DNA of 64,000 bases from assembly GCA_017651425.1 (NCBI GenBank), contig JAGCCZ010000031.1, forward strand, positions 19,335-83,334. The letters run 5' to 3'. Of the stretch, positions 33,450-42,134 are shown piece after piece. The number at the start of each line of letters is the position of its first letter. Within the stretch, counting starts at the first letter, position 1. This stretch comes from Bacteroidales bacterium. Its GTDB lineage: Bacteria; Bacteroidota; Bacteroidia; Bacteroidales; WCHB1-69. The translations under genes and the position numbers were made by a program. The notes beneath the pieces were generated by a model. It was given only the letters and a program-made list of their open reading frames with translations, ran no database searches and was not told where the DNA came from.

Positions 33450-34061
33450 TTATTTTTGCTGTTGTGCAAAATATTCTTCGATAAGATGCTGGACATATTT
33501 GCCGAACACATCGAATTCGATATTGACCACGGTGCCGGGCCTGAAATTGTGGAAATTGGTAACCTTGTGGGTGTACGGGATGATGGCCACGGAAAAACGT
33601 CCCTTCTCGGAGTCCACCACCGTCAGGCTCACTCCATTGACGGAAATGGAGCCTTTCGGTACGGTGAAGTTGTTTTTCGAGGCATCGTAGGTGAAATAAT
33701 AACGCCAGCTGCCATTCTCATCGACCACCTTCTCGCAGGTGGCGGTCTGGTCCACATGCCCTTGCACGATGTGACCGTCGAAGCGACCGTCCATGCGCAT
33801 GCTGCGCTCCAAGTTCACCTCATCACCCACTTTCCAAGTACCCAGATTGGTCTTCAACATGGTTTCCTCCATGGCCGTGACCACATACTGTTTCTTCTCC
33901 TTGTCCAATTTGACCACCGTAAGGCAACACCCGTCGTGCGCCATGCTCTGGTCTATCGACAGCTCGTCCGCAAAATCAACCTCGAGTGTGAAATCGTAGT
34001 TTGTTCTATCTTTCTTTATATCAATAATTTTACCTGTTTTCTCAATAATCCCAGTGAACAT
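33450..34061 (-). CDS. ribE: Riboflavin synthase, alpha subunit
   Basis: A 203-residue protein with two lumazine-binding repeats. The first begins MFTGIIEKTGKI and holds the catalytic-type segment SMAHDGCCLTVV. The second holds GHVDQTATCEKV and SISVNGVSLTVVD. The enzyme dismutates two 6,7-dimethyl-8-ribityllumazine molecules to riboflavin. The other riboflavin genes are absent, and no FMN riboswitch was recognised upstream. A -7 box lies 24 bases before its ATG. It may be cotranscribed with porW, 57 bases downstream. Confidence 0.95.
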   Translation of the reverse strand: MFTGIIEKTGKIIDIKKDRTNYDFTLEVDFADELSIDQSMAHDGCCLTVVKLDKEKKQYVVTAMEETMLKTNLGTWKVGDEVNLERSMRMDGRFDGHIVQGHVDQTATCEKVVDENGSWRYYFTYDASKNNFTVPKGSISVNGVSLTVVDSEKGRFSVAIIPYTHKVTNFHNFRPGTVVNIEFDVFGKYVQHLIEEYFAQQQK

Positions 34062-34085
34062 AATTTACCATTTTCTAAAAACGCG

Positions 34086-34093
34086 CAAAAATA
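34086..34093 (-). promoter_or_regulatory. -7 promoter box for riboflavin synthase
   Basis: The minus strand reads TATTTTTG, 24 bases upstream of the ATG at 34061. Further upstream, at 34182-34200, a 7-bp hairpin (CTCCTCT/AGAGGAG) lies after the radical SAM gene but lacks a U tract. Confidence 0.55.
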
Positions 34094-34220
34094 CAAAAAA
34101 AGGGAATAGACTCAAGTGTCAAGAGACTATGAATTTGCAATTTGTAGCTATTGGACGGAATTTGCATACGCGCACATTCCTCTCCTCTCGGAAAGAGGAG
34201 CCATCTTTTGTGAAAACGTA

Positions 34221-34997
34221 TCAATACGTTTCCGTCGTGATCCCTTTGGCCCTGACTTTTTCGGCGATCACCTCGAGTTTCTCCTTGTCGAATTTATGGA
34301 GTTGCAGGGCAGGTGTCTCACGGTCGAGGGAATATACCATCACTTTGCGGGGGCGGATGTCCACCACACGCTGAAGCCATTGCGAGAAATTGGGATCCTC
34401 GCTGTTGTCGAAGGGTACGCCCTCCTTTTCACCGCTGAGGAACATGGATTGGATGATGAGGTTGCCGTTAAAGGATTCGAGATGTTCTACAATCTCCTCG
34501 ATATCAACGGGCACAATGGGTGCGTTGATCGTATCGAGCATCTCTTGGGTGCCGGCATCAAGCTTCAGCAACGGGTTCTCGATGCGCTGGAGGGCGGCAC
34601 GCACCTCGGGGCGTGTCAGCTGCGTGGCATTGGAGAGGCAGGAGATCACGGCATTGGGATAGTATTGGTCGCGCAGGGGAATGAGTCTATCGATGATTTT
34701 GTCGAAATGCGGATGAAGGGTGGGCTCCCCGTTGCCGGAGAAGGTGATGCTGTCAACGGGAACATTGTTGTCCCTGCATCTTATAAGCTTGTATTCAATA
34801 GCTTGCAACACTTCCTCCACAGGGTAGTATTCACGGGCGGTCAAGCTTTTCTCCAAAGTCCATCCGCACTCGCAGTAGAGGCAGTTGAAGGAACAGATCT
34901 TGACATCGATTGGCAGAAGGTTGATGCCGAGAGAATGTCCCAGTCGGCGGCTGTGGATGGGTCCAAAGGCAATGGACTCCCAAAGAAAGGTGGACAT
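34221..34997 (-). CDS. Radical SAM protein (COG0731-like)
   Basis: A 258-residue iron-sulfur protein. The radical SAM cluster motif is C-x3-C-x2-C at Cys35, Cys39 and Cys42 (KICSFNCLYCECGWT), and FSGNGEPTLHP matches the SAM-binding GGEP segment. The start FGPIHSRRLGHSLGINLLP is typical of the COG0731 family, related to wyosine synthesis enzymes but usually of unknown target. It follows the dCMP deaminase gene by 11 bases, so the two are cotranscribed. No function beyond radical chemistry is assigned. Confidence 0.87.
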   Translation of the reverse strand: MSTFLWESIAFGPIHSRRLGHSLGINLLPIDVKICSFNCLYCECGWTLEKSLTAREYYPVEEVLQAIEYKLIRCRDNNVPVDSITFSGNGEPTLHPHFDKIIDRLIPLRDQYYPNAVISCLSNATQLTRPEVRAALQRIENPLLKLDAGTQEMLDTINAPIVPVDIEEIVEHLESFNGNLIIQSMFLSGEKEGVPFDNSEDPNFSQWLQRVVDIRPRKVMVYSLDRETPALQLHKFDKEKLEVIAEKVRAKGITTETY

Positions 34998-35008
34998 GTT
35001 TTATGGTT

Positions 35009-35503
35009 TTATTGGTTGCTGTATTGGACCACTTCGTCGGAAAAAAACTCGATTTGTACGCCGGCCTTGGCGAACATCTCCTCGGATTCGGCGCCGGCGT
35101 GGTACTTTTGGGCGCACACCACGCGCGTGATGCCGCAGTTGATGATGAGCATGGCGCAGACACGGCAGGGTGTCATCCGGCAGTAGAGGGTGGCGCCGTT
35201 GAGGGCGATGCCTAACTTGGCGGCCTGGCAGATGGCGTTCTGCTCGGCATGGACGGTGCGCACGCAGTGTTGCGTCACAGTGCCGTCCTCATGAACCGTG
35301 CGTTTGAGCTGGTGCCCCACGTCGTCGCAGTGAGGCAGTCCCTTTGGGGAGCCCACATAGCCGGTGACGAGAATCTGGCGGTCGCGCACGATGACACAGC
35401 CGCTACGCCCGCGGTCGCAGGTGGCACGCTTACTCACCGTGTCGGCGATTTCCATGAAATACTCATCCCACGAGGGACGCACATATTTTTTTGTCTCTTC
35501 CAT
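35009..35503 (-). CDS. dCMP deaminase family protein
   Basis: A 164-residue zinc deaminase. The zinc and catalytic residues are in HAEQNAICQAA and TPCRVCAMLIINCGITRVV. The N-terminal block WDEYFMEIADTVSKRATCDRGRSGCVIV, with extra cysteine and histidine in GLPHCDD, is the usual signature of prokaryotic dCMP deaminases. It would supply dUMP for thymidylate synthesis. ComE-type deaminase-like proteins are the alternative. It has its own -7 box. Confidence 0.9.
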   Translation of the reverse strand: MEETKKYVRPSWDEYFMEIADTVSKRATCDRGRSGCVIVRDRQILVTGYVGSPKGLPHCDDVGHQLKRTVHEDGTVTQHCVRTVHAEQNAICQAAKLGIALNGATLYCRMTPCRVCAMLIINCGITRVVCAQKYHAGAESEEMFAKAGVQIEFFSDEVVQYSNQ

Positions 35504-35523
35504 AGCAGTCGTTTTTGAGGGCG

Positions 35524-35531
35524 CAAAAATA
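35524..35531 (-). promoter_or_regulatory. -7 promoter box for the dCMP deaminase/radical SAM pair
   Basis: The minus strand reads TATTTTTG, 20 bases upstream of the ATG at 35503; it is divergent from the box at 35607. Confidence 0.6.
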
Positions 35532-35606
35532 CAAAATTAGGGGATATGGTCACAAACCGGGGACATCCTTGGATTCTTAACCTTCATGCCTATTCCCTTT
35601 TTTTTG

Positions 35607-35614
35607 TATTTTTG
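35607..35614 (+). promoter_or_regulatory. -7 promoter box for the M23-phoH-lpxK-PNP run
   Basis: TATTTTTG lies 23 bases before the ATG at 35638 and is followed by the GCCGCC often seen at Bacteroidetes start sites. The next three genes lack gaps large enough for their own promoters. Confidence 0.6.
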
Positions 35615-35637
35615 CCGCCTGTATATAAAAACCGCAG

Positions 35638-36552
35638 ATGGGAAAGTTCGAGAAGGTAAAATCGATTTGGAACAAGGTGAAGAGCGAGTGGAAAACCCGC
35701 TACCGGCTCGTGTTCTCCAATGAGGACACGCACGAGCAGGAGTTCGTCATCCGCCGAATCACCATCCAGCGCATCTTCGTGGTGGCCGTCATCGCCGCGT
35801 TTGTCATCATCCTGCTGACCTCACTGCTCATTGCCTTCACGCCGCTACGCCTCTACATCCCGGGCTACACCGACCAAAAGGACTACAAGCTTTACAAGCA
35901 GACCGCTGCCCGCGTGGATTCGTTGGAGCGACTTGTGGAATACAACCAGGCCTTTATCGACAACTTCACCACGATGATCGAGGGCAACGCCCCCACCATG
36001 GAGGAGACGAAAGAGAGTGCCGAGAACACGCCCAACACGCACACCACCATCCGCGACAAAAAGCGCATGGCCGAAGCCGAAGAGATGGAGGAGCAGGCCG
36101 ACCTCATCCTGGGGCGCATCAGCGAGGACAACGCCTCGCAGGGCAACACGCCCGGACTCAGCCAGGCCAAGATCTCGACGCTCTCCATCTATCCGCCCTC
36201 CATCGGTGCCGTAACCCGTCCCTTCGATGCCTCGAAGAACCACTATGGCATCGACATTGCCTCTGCGCGCAACTCCGTGGTCGCCTGCATCGCCGACGGG
36301 GTGGTCATCGCCGCCCACTACAGCGCCACCGACGGCTATGTCATCATCGTGCAGCACCCCGGCAACCTCATCTCTGTATATAAGCGCAACGCCGCGCTCC
36401 TCAAGCAGCCCGGCGCCCGCGTCAAGGCCGGCGACCCCATCGCCGCCATCGGCAACACCGGCTCCGGCGAAGGCAACACCCCGCACCTCCACTTCGAACT
36501 GTGGTACAACGGCTTCCCCATCAACCCACTCGACTATCTCGTTATTGAATAA
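35638..36552 (+). CDS. Membrane-anchored M23 peptidoglycan endopeptidase
   Basis: A 304-residue protein with a positively charged N-terminus, one membrane helix (IFVVAVIAAFVIILLTSLLIAF, about 43-64), a helical linker and a LytM domain (about 200-304). Zinc ligands are intact (HYGIDIA and HLHFELW), unlike the EnvC-like protein at 11996. It should cut peptide cross-links of peptidoglycan from the periplasmic face. The phoH start follows two bases after the stop. Confidence 0.9.
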   Translation: MGKFEKVKSIWNKVKSEWKTRYRLVFSNEDTHEQEFVIRRITIQRIFVVAVIAAFVIILLTSLLIAFTPLRLYIPGYTDQKDYKLYKQTAARVDSLERLVEYNQAFIDNFTTMIEGNAPTMEETKESAENTPNTHTTIRDKKRMAEAEEMEEQADLILGRISEDNASQGNTPGLSQAKISTLSIYPPSIGAVTRPFDASKNHYGIDIASARNSVVACIADGVVIAAHYSATDGYVIIVQHPGNLISVYKRNAALLKQPGARVKAGDPIAAIGNTGSGEGNTPHLHFELWYNGFPINPLDYLVIE

Positions 36553-36554
36553 CA

Positions 36555-37583
36555 ATGGAAAAAATTATCACGATAGACCCTGACATTGTCGTCGCACTCT
36601 ACGGCCGACAAAATACCAACATTGACCTGTTGACGCACATCTTCCCCAAACTCAAAATCATCGCGCGGGGCAACGAACTCAAGTGCTCCGGCGAGGACAG
36701 CGAGGTGGAACGCTTTGCGGAGCGCATCCATCTCCTCGAACAGCACATCGAGGAGTTTGGCAGGCTCACTGAGACTGACATCCTCAACATCACCTCCCAG
36801 GAAGACGACAGCTTTTATCGCCTGCGCACTACTGGCGACGTGCTCGTCCACGGCCGCGAGGGCAAGGCTGTGCGCGCCATCACACCCAACCAGAAGCGGC
36901 TTGTGGAGAGTGCTGACAAGAACGACATGGTCTTTGTCATCGGCCCCGCCGGCACGGGCAAGACCTACACGGCCGTGGCCCTCGCCGTGCGCGCCCTCAA
37001 GAACAAGCATATCCGCCGTATCATCCTCACCCGCCCCGCCGTCGAGGCCGGCGAGAACCTCGGCTTCCTGCCCGGCGACCTGCGCGACAAGCTCGACCCC
37101 TACCTCCAGCCGCTCTATGACGCCCTTTGGGACATGATGCCCATGCAGAAGCTCGTTTCCTACATGGAAGACAAGGTCATCGAAATCGCGCCCCTCGCCT
37201 TCATGCGCGGACGCACCCTCGACAATGCATACGTCATCCTCGACGAGGCTCAAAACGCCACCGCCGCCCAGCTCAAGATGTTCCTCACCCGTATGGGCAA
37301 AAATGCCAAGTTCTTCATCACGGGCGACATCACCCAGATAGACCTCCCAAAGCACCAACAGTCAGGCCTCCTGCAAGCTAACCGCATTTTGGGCAAGATT
37401 CCCGGCATTGACTTCATCTTCATGGACGAGAAGGACGTGGTGCGCCACCATCTGGTCACCAAAATCATCAAGAGCTACGAAGCCTACGAGAGCGCGCAAG
37501 CCCAGAAGGCGCAGGAACGGCGCGAGCAGCGTGCCGACGGAAACGCAAACCCCAATCCCGCCGACCATGAGCCGGCCCTTTAA
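36555..37583 (+). CDS. phoH: PhoH-like ATPase
   Basis: A 342-residue cytoplasmic protein. The C-terminal PhoH ATPase domain has Walker A GPAGTGKTYTAVALAV (about residue 132), Walker B VILDEAQNAT, and MFLTRMGKNAKFFITGDITQIDLP. The N-terminal ~90 residues (LTHIFPKLKIIARGNELKCSG) form the small KH-like part usual in this family, linked to RNA metabolism. The tail is Arg/Gln-rich and ends in NANPNPADHEPAL. Its stop lies 17 bases inside lpxK. Confidence 0.93.
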   Translation: MEKIITIDPDIVVALYGRQNTNIDLLTHIFPKLKIIARGNELKCSGEDSEVERFAERIHLLEQHIEEFGRLTETDILNITSQEDDSFYRLRTTGDVLVHGREGKAVRAITPNQKRLVESADKNDMVFVIGPAGTGKTYTAVALAVRALKNKHIRRIILTRPAVEAGENLGFLPGDLRDKLDPYLQPLYDALWDMMPMQKLVSYMEDKVIEIAPLAFMRGRTLDNAYVILDEAQNATAAQLKMFLTRMGKNAKFFITGDITQIDLPKHQQSGLLQANRILGKIPGIDFIFMDEKDVVRHHLVTKIIKSYEAYESAQAQKAQERREQRADGNANPNPADHEPAL

Positions 37584-38655
37584 GATACGGCATCTCCTCA
37601 TGCCACTCGGGTGGCTCTTCGGACAGCTGGCGCGACTGCGCCGCCGTCTCTACCGGCGTGGCGTGTTCCGCTCCTACAAGGCCTCCGTCCCCACCATCTG
37701 CGTGGGCAACATCGCCATCGGGGGCACGGGCAAAACCCCGCACGCCAGTTACTTGATCCACTTGCTGGCGCAACAGCGTCATGTGGCCATGCTCAGTCGA
37801 GGCTATGGCCGCAAAAGCAAAGGCTTTGTGCTCGCCAACACAGCGCCCGACGGGACTCTCTCCGCGAAGCTCATCGGCGACGAGCCCCTGCTGCTGCACA
37901 AGCGCTTCCCGCAGCTGCCCATCGCCGTGGACGGCGACCGCGAGCACGGCATCCGCAAGCTGATAGAGTACGACCCCGGCATCCAAGTGGTCGTGATGGA
38001 CGATGCCTACCAGCACCTCTCCTTCACCCCCTCGGTGAAGATGGTGCTCACGGAGTATCACCGCCCCTATTTCCGCGACTACCCGATGCCTGCCGGACGG
38101 CTGCGCGAGTTTCCCGATGCCGTGGCCGCCGCAGATCTGGTGCTCGTCACCAAGACGGACCTCCCCGACGAGCAGGTGGACCGTGACCAGTGGCGCCGCG
38201 ACCTTGGCCTGCGCGACAGCCAGCCCCTCTTCTTCACATGCTACCACTACGGCACGCCCGAACCCGTGACAGCTCCCGCCGCCAACATCGACCCTCGCAC
38301 CGCCGATGTGGTGCTGCTCTCCGGCATCGCACGCCCGCAGCCCCTCGAAGAATACCTGCGGCAGCACTACCGCTGCATCCGGCATATCAAATATCCCGAC
38401 CATCATAACTACAATACACTTGAGATTAAAGAATTACGAAAAACATTAACCGAGAAGGGATCCGCTTCCAAAGTGCTCTTCACCACCGAGAAAGATTGGA
38501 TGAGACTGCAGTCCGAAAATCTTCAAAAAGATGTATCTTTGCTGCCCGTATTCATCGTCCCCATCGAAGTGGACTTTTTAACGGAAAACGAAAAAATAGA
38601 GTTTAACCATATTATCGAAAACTATGTTACAGGAGACCAAACAACAGATCCTTGA
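37567..38655 (+). CDS. lpxK: Tetraacyldisaccharide 4'-kinase
   Basis: A 362-residue lipid A biosynthesis enzyme at the inner membrane that phosphorylates the 4' position of the disaccharide. The Walker A motif is GNIAIGGTGKTPHASYL (about residues 47-63), followed by the LpxK block LSRGYGRKSKG and VVVMDDAYQHLSF. I start at 37567 (MSRPFKIRHLLMPLGWLFG) because upstream in-frame sequence belongs to phoH and is only shadow coding. The gene overlaps phoH by 17 bases and the PNP gene by 32 bases. Confidence 0.94.
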   Translation: MSRPFKIRHLLMPLGWLFGQLARLRRRLYRRGVFRSYKASVPTICVGNIAIGGTGKTPHASYLIHLLAQQRHVAMLSRGYGRKSKGFVLANTAPDGTLSAKLIGDEPLLLHKRFPQLPIAVDGDREHGIRKLIEYDPGIQVVVMDDAYQHLSFTPSVKMVLTEYHRPYFRDYPMPAGRLREFPDAVAAADLVLVTKTDLPDEQVDRDQWRRDLGLRDSQPLFFTCYHYGTPEPVTAPAANIDPRTADVVLLSGIARPQPLEEYLRQHYRCIRHIKYPDHHNYNTLEIKELRKTLTEKGSASKVLFTTEKDWMRLQSENLQKDVSLLPVFIVPIEVDFLTENEKIEFNHIIENYVTGDQTTDP

Positions 38656-39448
38656 AACCGTTGAATATCTGAACAATCGCAAAACCATCAATCCAAAAGT
38701 GGGCATCGTCTTAGGCTCCGGACTCGGTGGATTGACCAAGTCATTGGATATCGTGGACGAACTCCCCTACAAGGAGATTCCCAACTTCCCCGTTTCCACG
38801 GTGAAAGGGCACAAGGGCACGCTGATTTTCGGACGGCTGAACGGTGTGGAGGTGGTCGTGCTGAACGGACGTTTCCACTACTATGAAGGCTACCCGATGG
38901 AGGTGGTGACCTACCCGCAGCAGGTGTTCTGTGGCATTGGTGTCAAGACCATCATCCTCTCCAACGCGGCAGGCGGCATGAATCCGACTTTCAAGGTGGG
39001 TGACATCATGATCATTCGCGACCACATCAACTTCTTCGGCACAAACCCGCTGTTAGGCCCCAATGATGACGAGCTCGGACCCCGCTTCCCGAATATGAAT
39101 GAGGTCTATTCCAAGCGACTCATCAAGTTGGCGCACCAGAAGGCCGCCGAAAACAACATCCATTTGCAGGAGGGCGTCTATATGGGTGTCTCGGGTCCCT
39201 GTTTTGAAACGCCGGCAGAATATCGGGCCTATTGGATTCTCGGTGCCGACGCCGTGGGCATGTCCACCGTTCCCGAGGCCATCGCGGCACACCACCGAGG
39301 CATGGAAATCTTCGCCCTTTCGGTCATCACCGACCTGGGAGTCGTGGGCCAGTTGGCAGAGACCTCTCACGAGGAGGTGCTGGCCGCTGCCAACAGTGCC
39401 GAGCCCAAGATGGTGAAGCTGATTTGCGAGATGCTGCCGGAAATGTAA
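38624..39448 (+). CDS. punA: Purine nucleoside phosphorylase (trimeric, class I)
   Basis: A 274-residue cytoplasmic enzyme splitting inosine and guanosine with phosphate. Family blocks are visible: VGIVLGSGLGGL, NGRFHYYEGYPM, NAAGGMNP, RDHINFFGTNPL, GPCFETPAEYRA, GADAVGMSTVPEAIAAHH and ALSVITDLG. It overlaps the end of lpxK by 32 bases in another frame, suggesting translational coupling. The first residues (MLQETKQQILETVEYLNNRK) form the usual N-terminal helix, so I accept this start. Confidence 0.95.
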   Translation: MLQETKQQILETVEYLNNRKTINPKVGIVLGSGLGGLTKSLDIVDELPYKEIPNFPVSTVKGHKGTLIFGRLNGVEVVVLNGRFHYYEGYPMEVVTYPQQVFCGIGVKTIILSNAAGGMNPTFKVGDIMIIRDHINFFGTNPLLGPNDDELGPRFPNMNEVYSKRLIKLAHQKAAENNIHLQEGVYMGVSGPCFETPAEYRAYWILGADAVGMSTVPEAIAAHHRGMEIFALSVITDLGVVGQLAETSHEEVLAAANSAEPKMVKLICEMLPEM

Positions 39449-39456
39449 GGAAACTT

Positions 39457-39876
39457 TTAGGAGTAGATGCGGAGGCGCGCGCCATCGAAGCGGGTGGCGT
39501 AGCGGCGGGCCGGATAGATGGCCGGGCCACCTAACACGTTGCCGTCAAGGATGTTGAAGGTGGAGCCACACAGCGAGTCCACAAGCCGCAAGCCGTCGGG
39601 GGCTACCCAAAGCCACGACTCATGATCCTCCCAGTCGTAAGAACACGCACGGTCATAGGCCATGAAAGTCCATTCGTCAAGACGATAGACCACAATGCCG
39701 TTGACACCGCCCGTGAAATACTCGTAACCGCCGTATGTGTTAAGACGATAGTACATCACATCGTTGGGATAAACGATAAAATCGACCTTCGCATTCGGGA
39801 TGGTCGGGTGGTTGTACATGTCGCAACAGACCAACAAGGGGGCGGCAAGACACAATATGATGAGTAGTTTCCGCAT
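39457..39876 (-). CDS. Small lipoprotein, Bacteroidetes-specific
   Basis: A 139-residue lipoprotein (MRKLLIILCLAAPLLVCCDM, Cys17 or Cys18 as the lipidated residue). I use the ATG at 39876 because the longer frame adds eight residues before the signal peptide. It contains ACSYDWEDHESWLW and a conserved-looking ending RYATRFDGARLRIYS, similar in shape to the Rieske-like proteins of Bacteroidetes, but the usual CxH/CxxH cluster is not present. No function assigned. It is convergent with the PNP gene, 8 bases apart. Confidence 0.7.
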   Translation of the reverse strand: MRKLLIILCLAAPLLVCCDMYNHPTIPNAKVDFIVYPNDVMYYRLNTYGGYEYFTGGVNGIVVYRLDEWTFMAYDRACSYDWEDHESWLWVAPDGLRLVDSLCGSTFNILDGNVLGGPAIYPARRYATRFDGARLRIYS

Positions 39877-39903
39877 ATACAGTCTTTCAAAAAAATACAA
39901 TTA

Positions 39904-40692
39904 TCAATAAATGCCAGGGAAAATCTTGTACCGTTTCTGGGTGGTGAACTCCTCGCCGAAAAACTGGGTATAGCGTTCGTAAACGGCTTTGGAGCGGGGC
40001 ACAATATTGGCAAACGTCCAGATGAGGAACACCAGTCCGGGCACAGACCACGTGAGGATGGCAAAGCCAAGCCACTCGAGGATCTCGCCGAGGTAGTTGG
40101 CGGAGTTAATGCGGCGGAACATCCACCCGTCGGGCAGATAGTAATTGTTGTCCATGTCGTTCTTGCGCAGCTCGCGAATCACACGGTCGGCATAGATGTT
40201 AACCACCATGCCGAAGAGGAAGATGCAGGTGCCGATGATGAATTGCGGCGACCAGAACCACGAAATGGGATAGGCACTCATGGGCGCGAAAAAGAAGAGC
40301 CAGCCGCCCTGCATGATGGCATTGAACGTGTTGAACGTGAAACCTGTGAGAATGATGGACAGCGGCATCTTGCTCTGCCCGCGCATCAGCAACGGGAAGA
40401 TGAACGATCGCTGGAAATAGTGAAATTCAAAGAAGATGAACATCACGAAAGTGACGAGATTGAAGGGCCGGATGTGGTAATAGAGAGAGATGAAGTACAG
40501 GATGAACATCGAGAAGAAGACAGGCGCCTCCATGATGAACCATCCCAAATTGCTTCGGATCGACGGTCCCCAGCGGTTGTTGAAGGTCATTCCGTATGCC
40601 GGAGTGATGAATTGTAAAAGGATGAATACAATCACACCCAAAACGGTCATCACAATCAGCATGATGTCATAAATATGGTTGAAAAGTTCCAT
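39904..40692 (-). CDS. Steroid 5-alpha-reductase-like membrane protein
   Basis: A 262-residue polytopic membrane protein with about six helices. The C-terminal half matches the 3-oxo-5-alpha-steroid 4-dehydrogenase domain: GMVVNIYADRVIRELRKNDMDNNYYLPDGWMFRRINSANYLGEILEWLGFAI and then RSKAVYERYTQFFGEEFTTQKRYKIFPGIY. These positions bind NADPH in the family. The true bacterial substrate (sterol, isoprenoid or fatty-acyl) is not known. It sits 12 bases downstream of the GT2 gene on the same strand. Confidence 0.83.
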   Translation of the reverse strand: MELFNHIYDIMLIVMTVLGVIVFILLQFITPAYGMTFNNRWGPSIRSNLGWFIMEAPVFFSMFILYFISLYYHIRPFNLVTFVMFIFFEFHYFQRSFIFPLLMRGQSKMPLSIILTGFTFNTFNAIMQGGWLFFFAPMSAYPISWFWSPQFIIGTCIFLFGMVVNIYADRVIRELRKNDMDNNYYLPDGWMFRRINSANYLGEILEWLGFAILTWSVPGLVFLIWTFANIVPRSKAVYERYTQFFGEEFTTQKRYKIFPGIY

Positions 40693-40704
40693 GATGAGGT
40701 ACGT

Positions 40705-41718
40705 TTAGGAGAATGATTTCCCGTCAAATATTTTTTTGCGTTTGAAATAATGCAGGAACACCACCGACTTGGGATAGGTGTCCGTGAATGCGAGCTTAGG
40801 CATGGTGTTACGCTTGGCCTTGCACTTCTTGTAGTTGGAATAGAAGTGGATCATGGCTTTATAGACAGCTATGAAATCCTTGAAATGGCCCTGCAACAGG
40901 AAGAAGACGGCGGCCACTTGGTCAAGGAAAAACTTGACTGTCAAGGTTTTGGCGATGCGTTCTTCTGGAAGATTCTTGAGCAGGAGATAGAGGTTGTTGC
41001 GGAAGTTGAGGTAGGTCTTGAAGGAGTTGTTCTTGGGGAGGGTGCCGCCGCCAATGTGGTACACGACCGATTGGGGGTTGACCTTTATCTTATAGCCGGC
41101 GTTCTTGATGCGCCAGCAGAAGTCGATTTCCTCCATGTGGGCGAAGAAGTCGGCGTCGAGGCCGCCCATGGCGCGAAAAACGTCGCTGCGCACGAAGAGT
41201 GCGGCGCCGCTGGCCCAGAAGATGTCCGCCACATCATCGTATTGTCCATGGTCATCCTCCACATGGCTGAAAACACGACCGCGGCAGAAAGGATAGCCGT
41301 ATTTGTCCACGAAACCGCCGCTTGCGCCCGCGTACTCGAAATGGTCGCGATGGTAGTAGGAGAGGAGCTTGGGCTGCACCGCCGCGATGCGCTCATCGGC
41401 GTCCATCTGCTCGATGATGGGCTCCACCCAGTGCGGCGTCACCTCGATGTCGGAGTTGAGCAAACAGTAATACTGGGCATCAACATGCTCGAAGGCATGA
41501 TTGTACCCCCTTGCAAAGCCCTCGTTCTCCGAGTGTTCCAAAAGACGGACGGACGGATGGTTCTCTCTCAGGAAAGCCACGGACCCGTCGGAGGAGGCAT
41601 TGTCCGCCACGACAATCTCCGCATAATCGGGTAGGTATTGTTCCAAAACTGGCAGGAACTGCTCCAAAAAACGCTTTCCGTTCCAGTTGAGAATGACTAT
41701 CGCTAATTTCGCCATCAA
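40705..41718 (-). CDS. Glycosyltransferase family 2 protein
   Basis: A 337-residue protein with a GT-A fold. The start LAIVILNWNGKRFLEQFLP and VVADNASSDGSVAFLRE are the nucleotide-sugar binding parts, LLNSDIEVTPHWVEP holds the DxD-like site, and FFAHMEEIDFCWRIKNAGYKI is the acceptor-side ED motif of rhamnosyltransferase-like GT2 enzymes. After residue 240 comes an amphipathic region (FRNNLYLLLKNLP ... FFLDQVAAVFFLLQ) suggesting membrane contact. Donor and acceptor unknown; rfbB products are one option. Confidence 0.9.
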   Translation of the reverse strand: MMAKLAIVILNWNGKRFLEQFLPVLEQYLPDYAEIVVADNASSDGSVAFLRENHPSVRLLEHSENEGFARGYNHAFEHVDAQYYCLLNSDIEVTPHWVEPIIEQMDADERIAAVQPKLLSYYHRDHFEYAGASGGFVDKYGYPFCRGRVFSHVEDDHGQYDDVADIFWASGAALFVRSDVFRAMGGLDADFFAHMEEIDFCWRIKNAGYKIKVNPQSVVYHIGGGTLPKNNSFKTYLNFRNNLYLLLKNLPEERIAKTLTVKFFLDQVAAVFFLLQGHFKDFIAVYKAMIHFYSNYKKCKAKRNTMPKLAFTDTYPKSVVFLHYFKRKKIFDGKSFS

Positions 41719-41741
41719 GCTCTTTTTTTTGAATTAAGGCG

Positions 41742-41749
41742 CAAAAATA
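41742..41749 (-). promoter_or_regulatory. -7 promoter box for GT2 and the reductase-like gene
   Basis: The minus strand reads TATTTTTG, 23 bases upstream of the ATG at 41718, divergent from rpsO. Confidence 0.6.
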
Positions 41750-41789
41750 GTTTTTTTTTCCAATCAATGAAACTATCAAGAAAAAAATG

Positions 41790-41797
41790 TATTTTTG
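41790..41797 (+). promoter_or_regulatory. -7 promoter box for rpsO
   Basis: TATTTTTG followed by GCCGCC, 47 bases before the rpsO ATG. The 5' leader of about 40 bases is A-rich and could hold the autoregulatory site known for S15 in other bacteria, but no such structure was recognised. Confidence 0.6.
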
Positions 41798-41844
41798 CCG
41801 CCGGAAAAAAATAAGGAAAAAACATTAAAAATTAGACGCTTATT

Positions 41845-42114
41845 ATGTATTTAACGACAGAAGTAAAAAAAGAAATTTTCGAGCAGTATGGTAAGAGCGC
41901 TACCGACACTGGCTCCCCCGAGGCACAAGTCGCCCTCTTCACCCACCGTATCAAGCACCTGACCGAGCACGTCAAGGCCAACGGTGGCGACCGCGTGACC
42001 AAACGCGCCCTCATCAACCTCGTCGGCAAGAGAAAAAAAATGCTCGAATACCTCAAGAAACAAGACATCGAGCGCTACAGAGCACTTATTAAGAAGTTAG
42101 GTCTCAGAAAGTAA
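41845..42114 (+). CDS. rpsO: 30S ribosomal protein S15
   Basis: An 89-residue ribosomal protein that binds 16S rRNA. The signature SPEAQVALFTHRIKHLTEHVKANGGD and the ending YLKKQDIERYRALIKKLGLRK match the S15 family, as does the length. It is followed by an intrinsic terminator and then pnp, the gene order known from many bacteria. Confidence 0.97.
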   Translation: MYLTTEVKKEIFEQYGKSATDTGSPEAQVALFTHRIKHLTEHVKANGGDRVTKRALINLVGKRKKMLEYLKKQDIERYRALIKKLGLRK

Positions 42115-42134
42115 TTTTCCGAGTCGTCTTATAT

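Noticed and set aside
31329..34109. 926-residue plus-strand reading frame across porW and ribE
   Set aside because: It is antisense to two well-supported genes and reads as hydrophobic shadow sequence.
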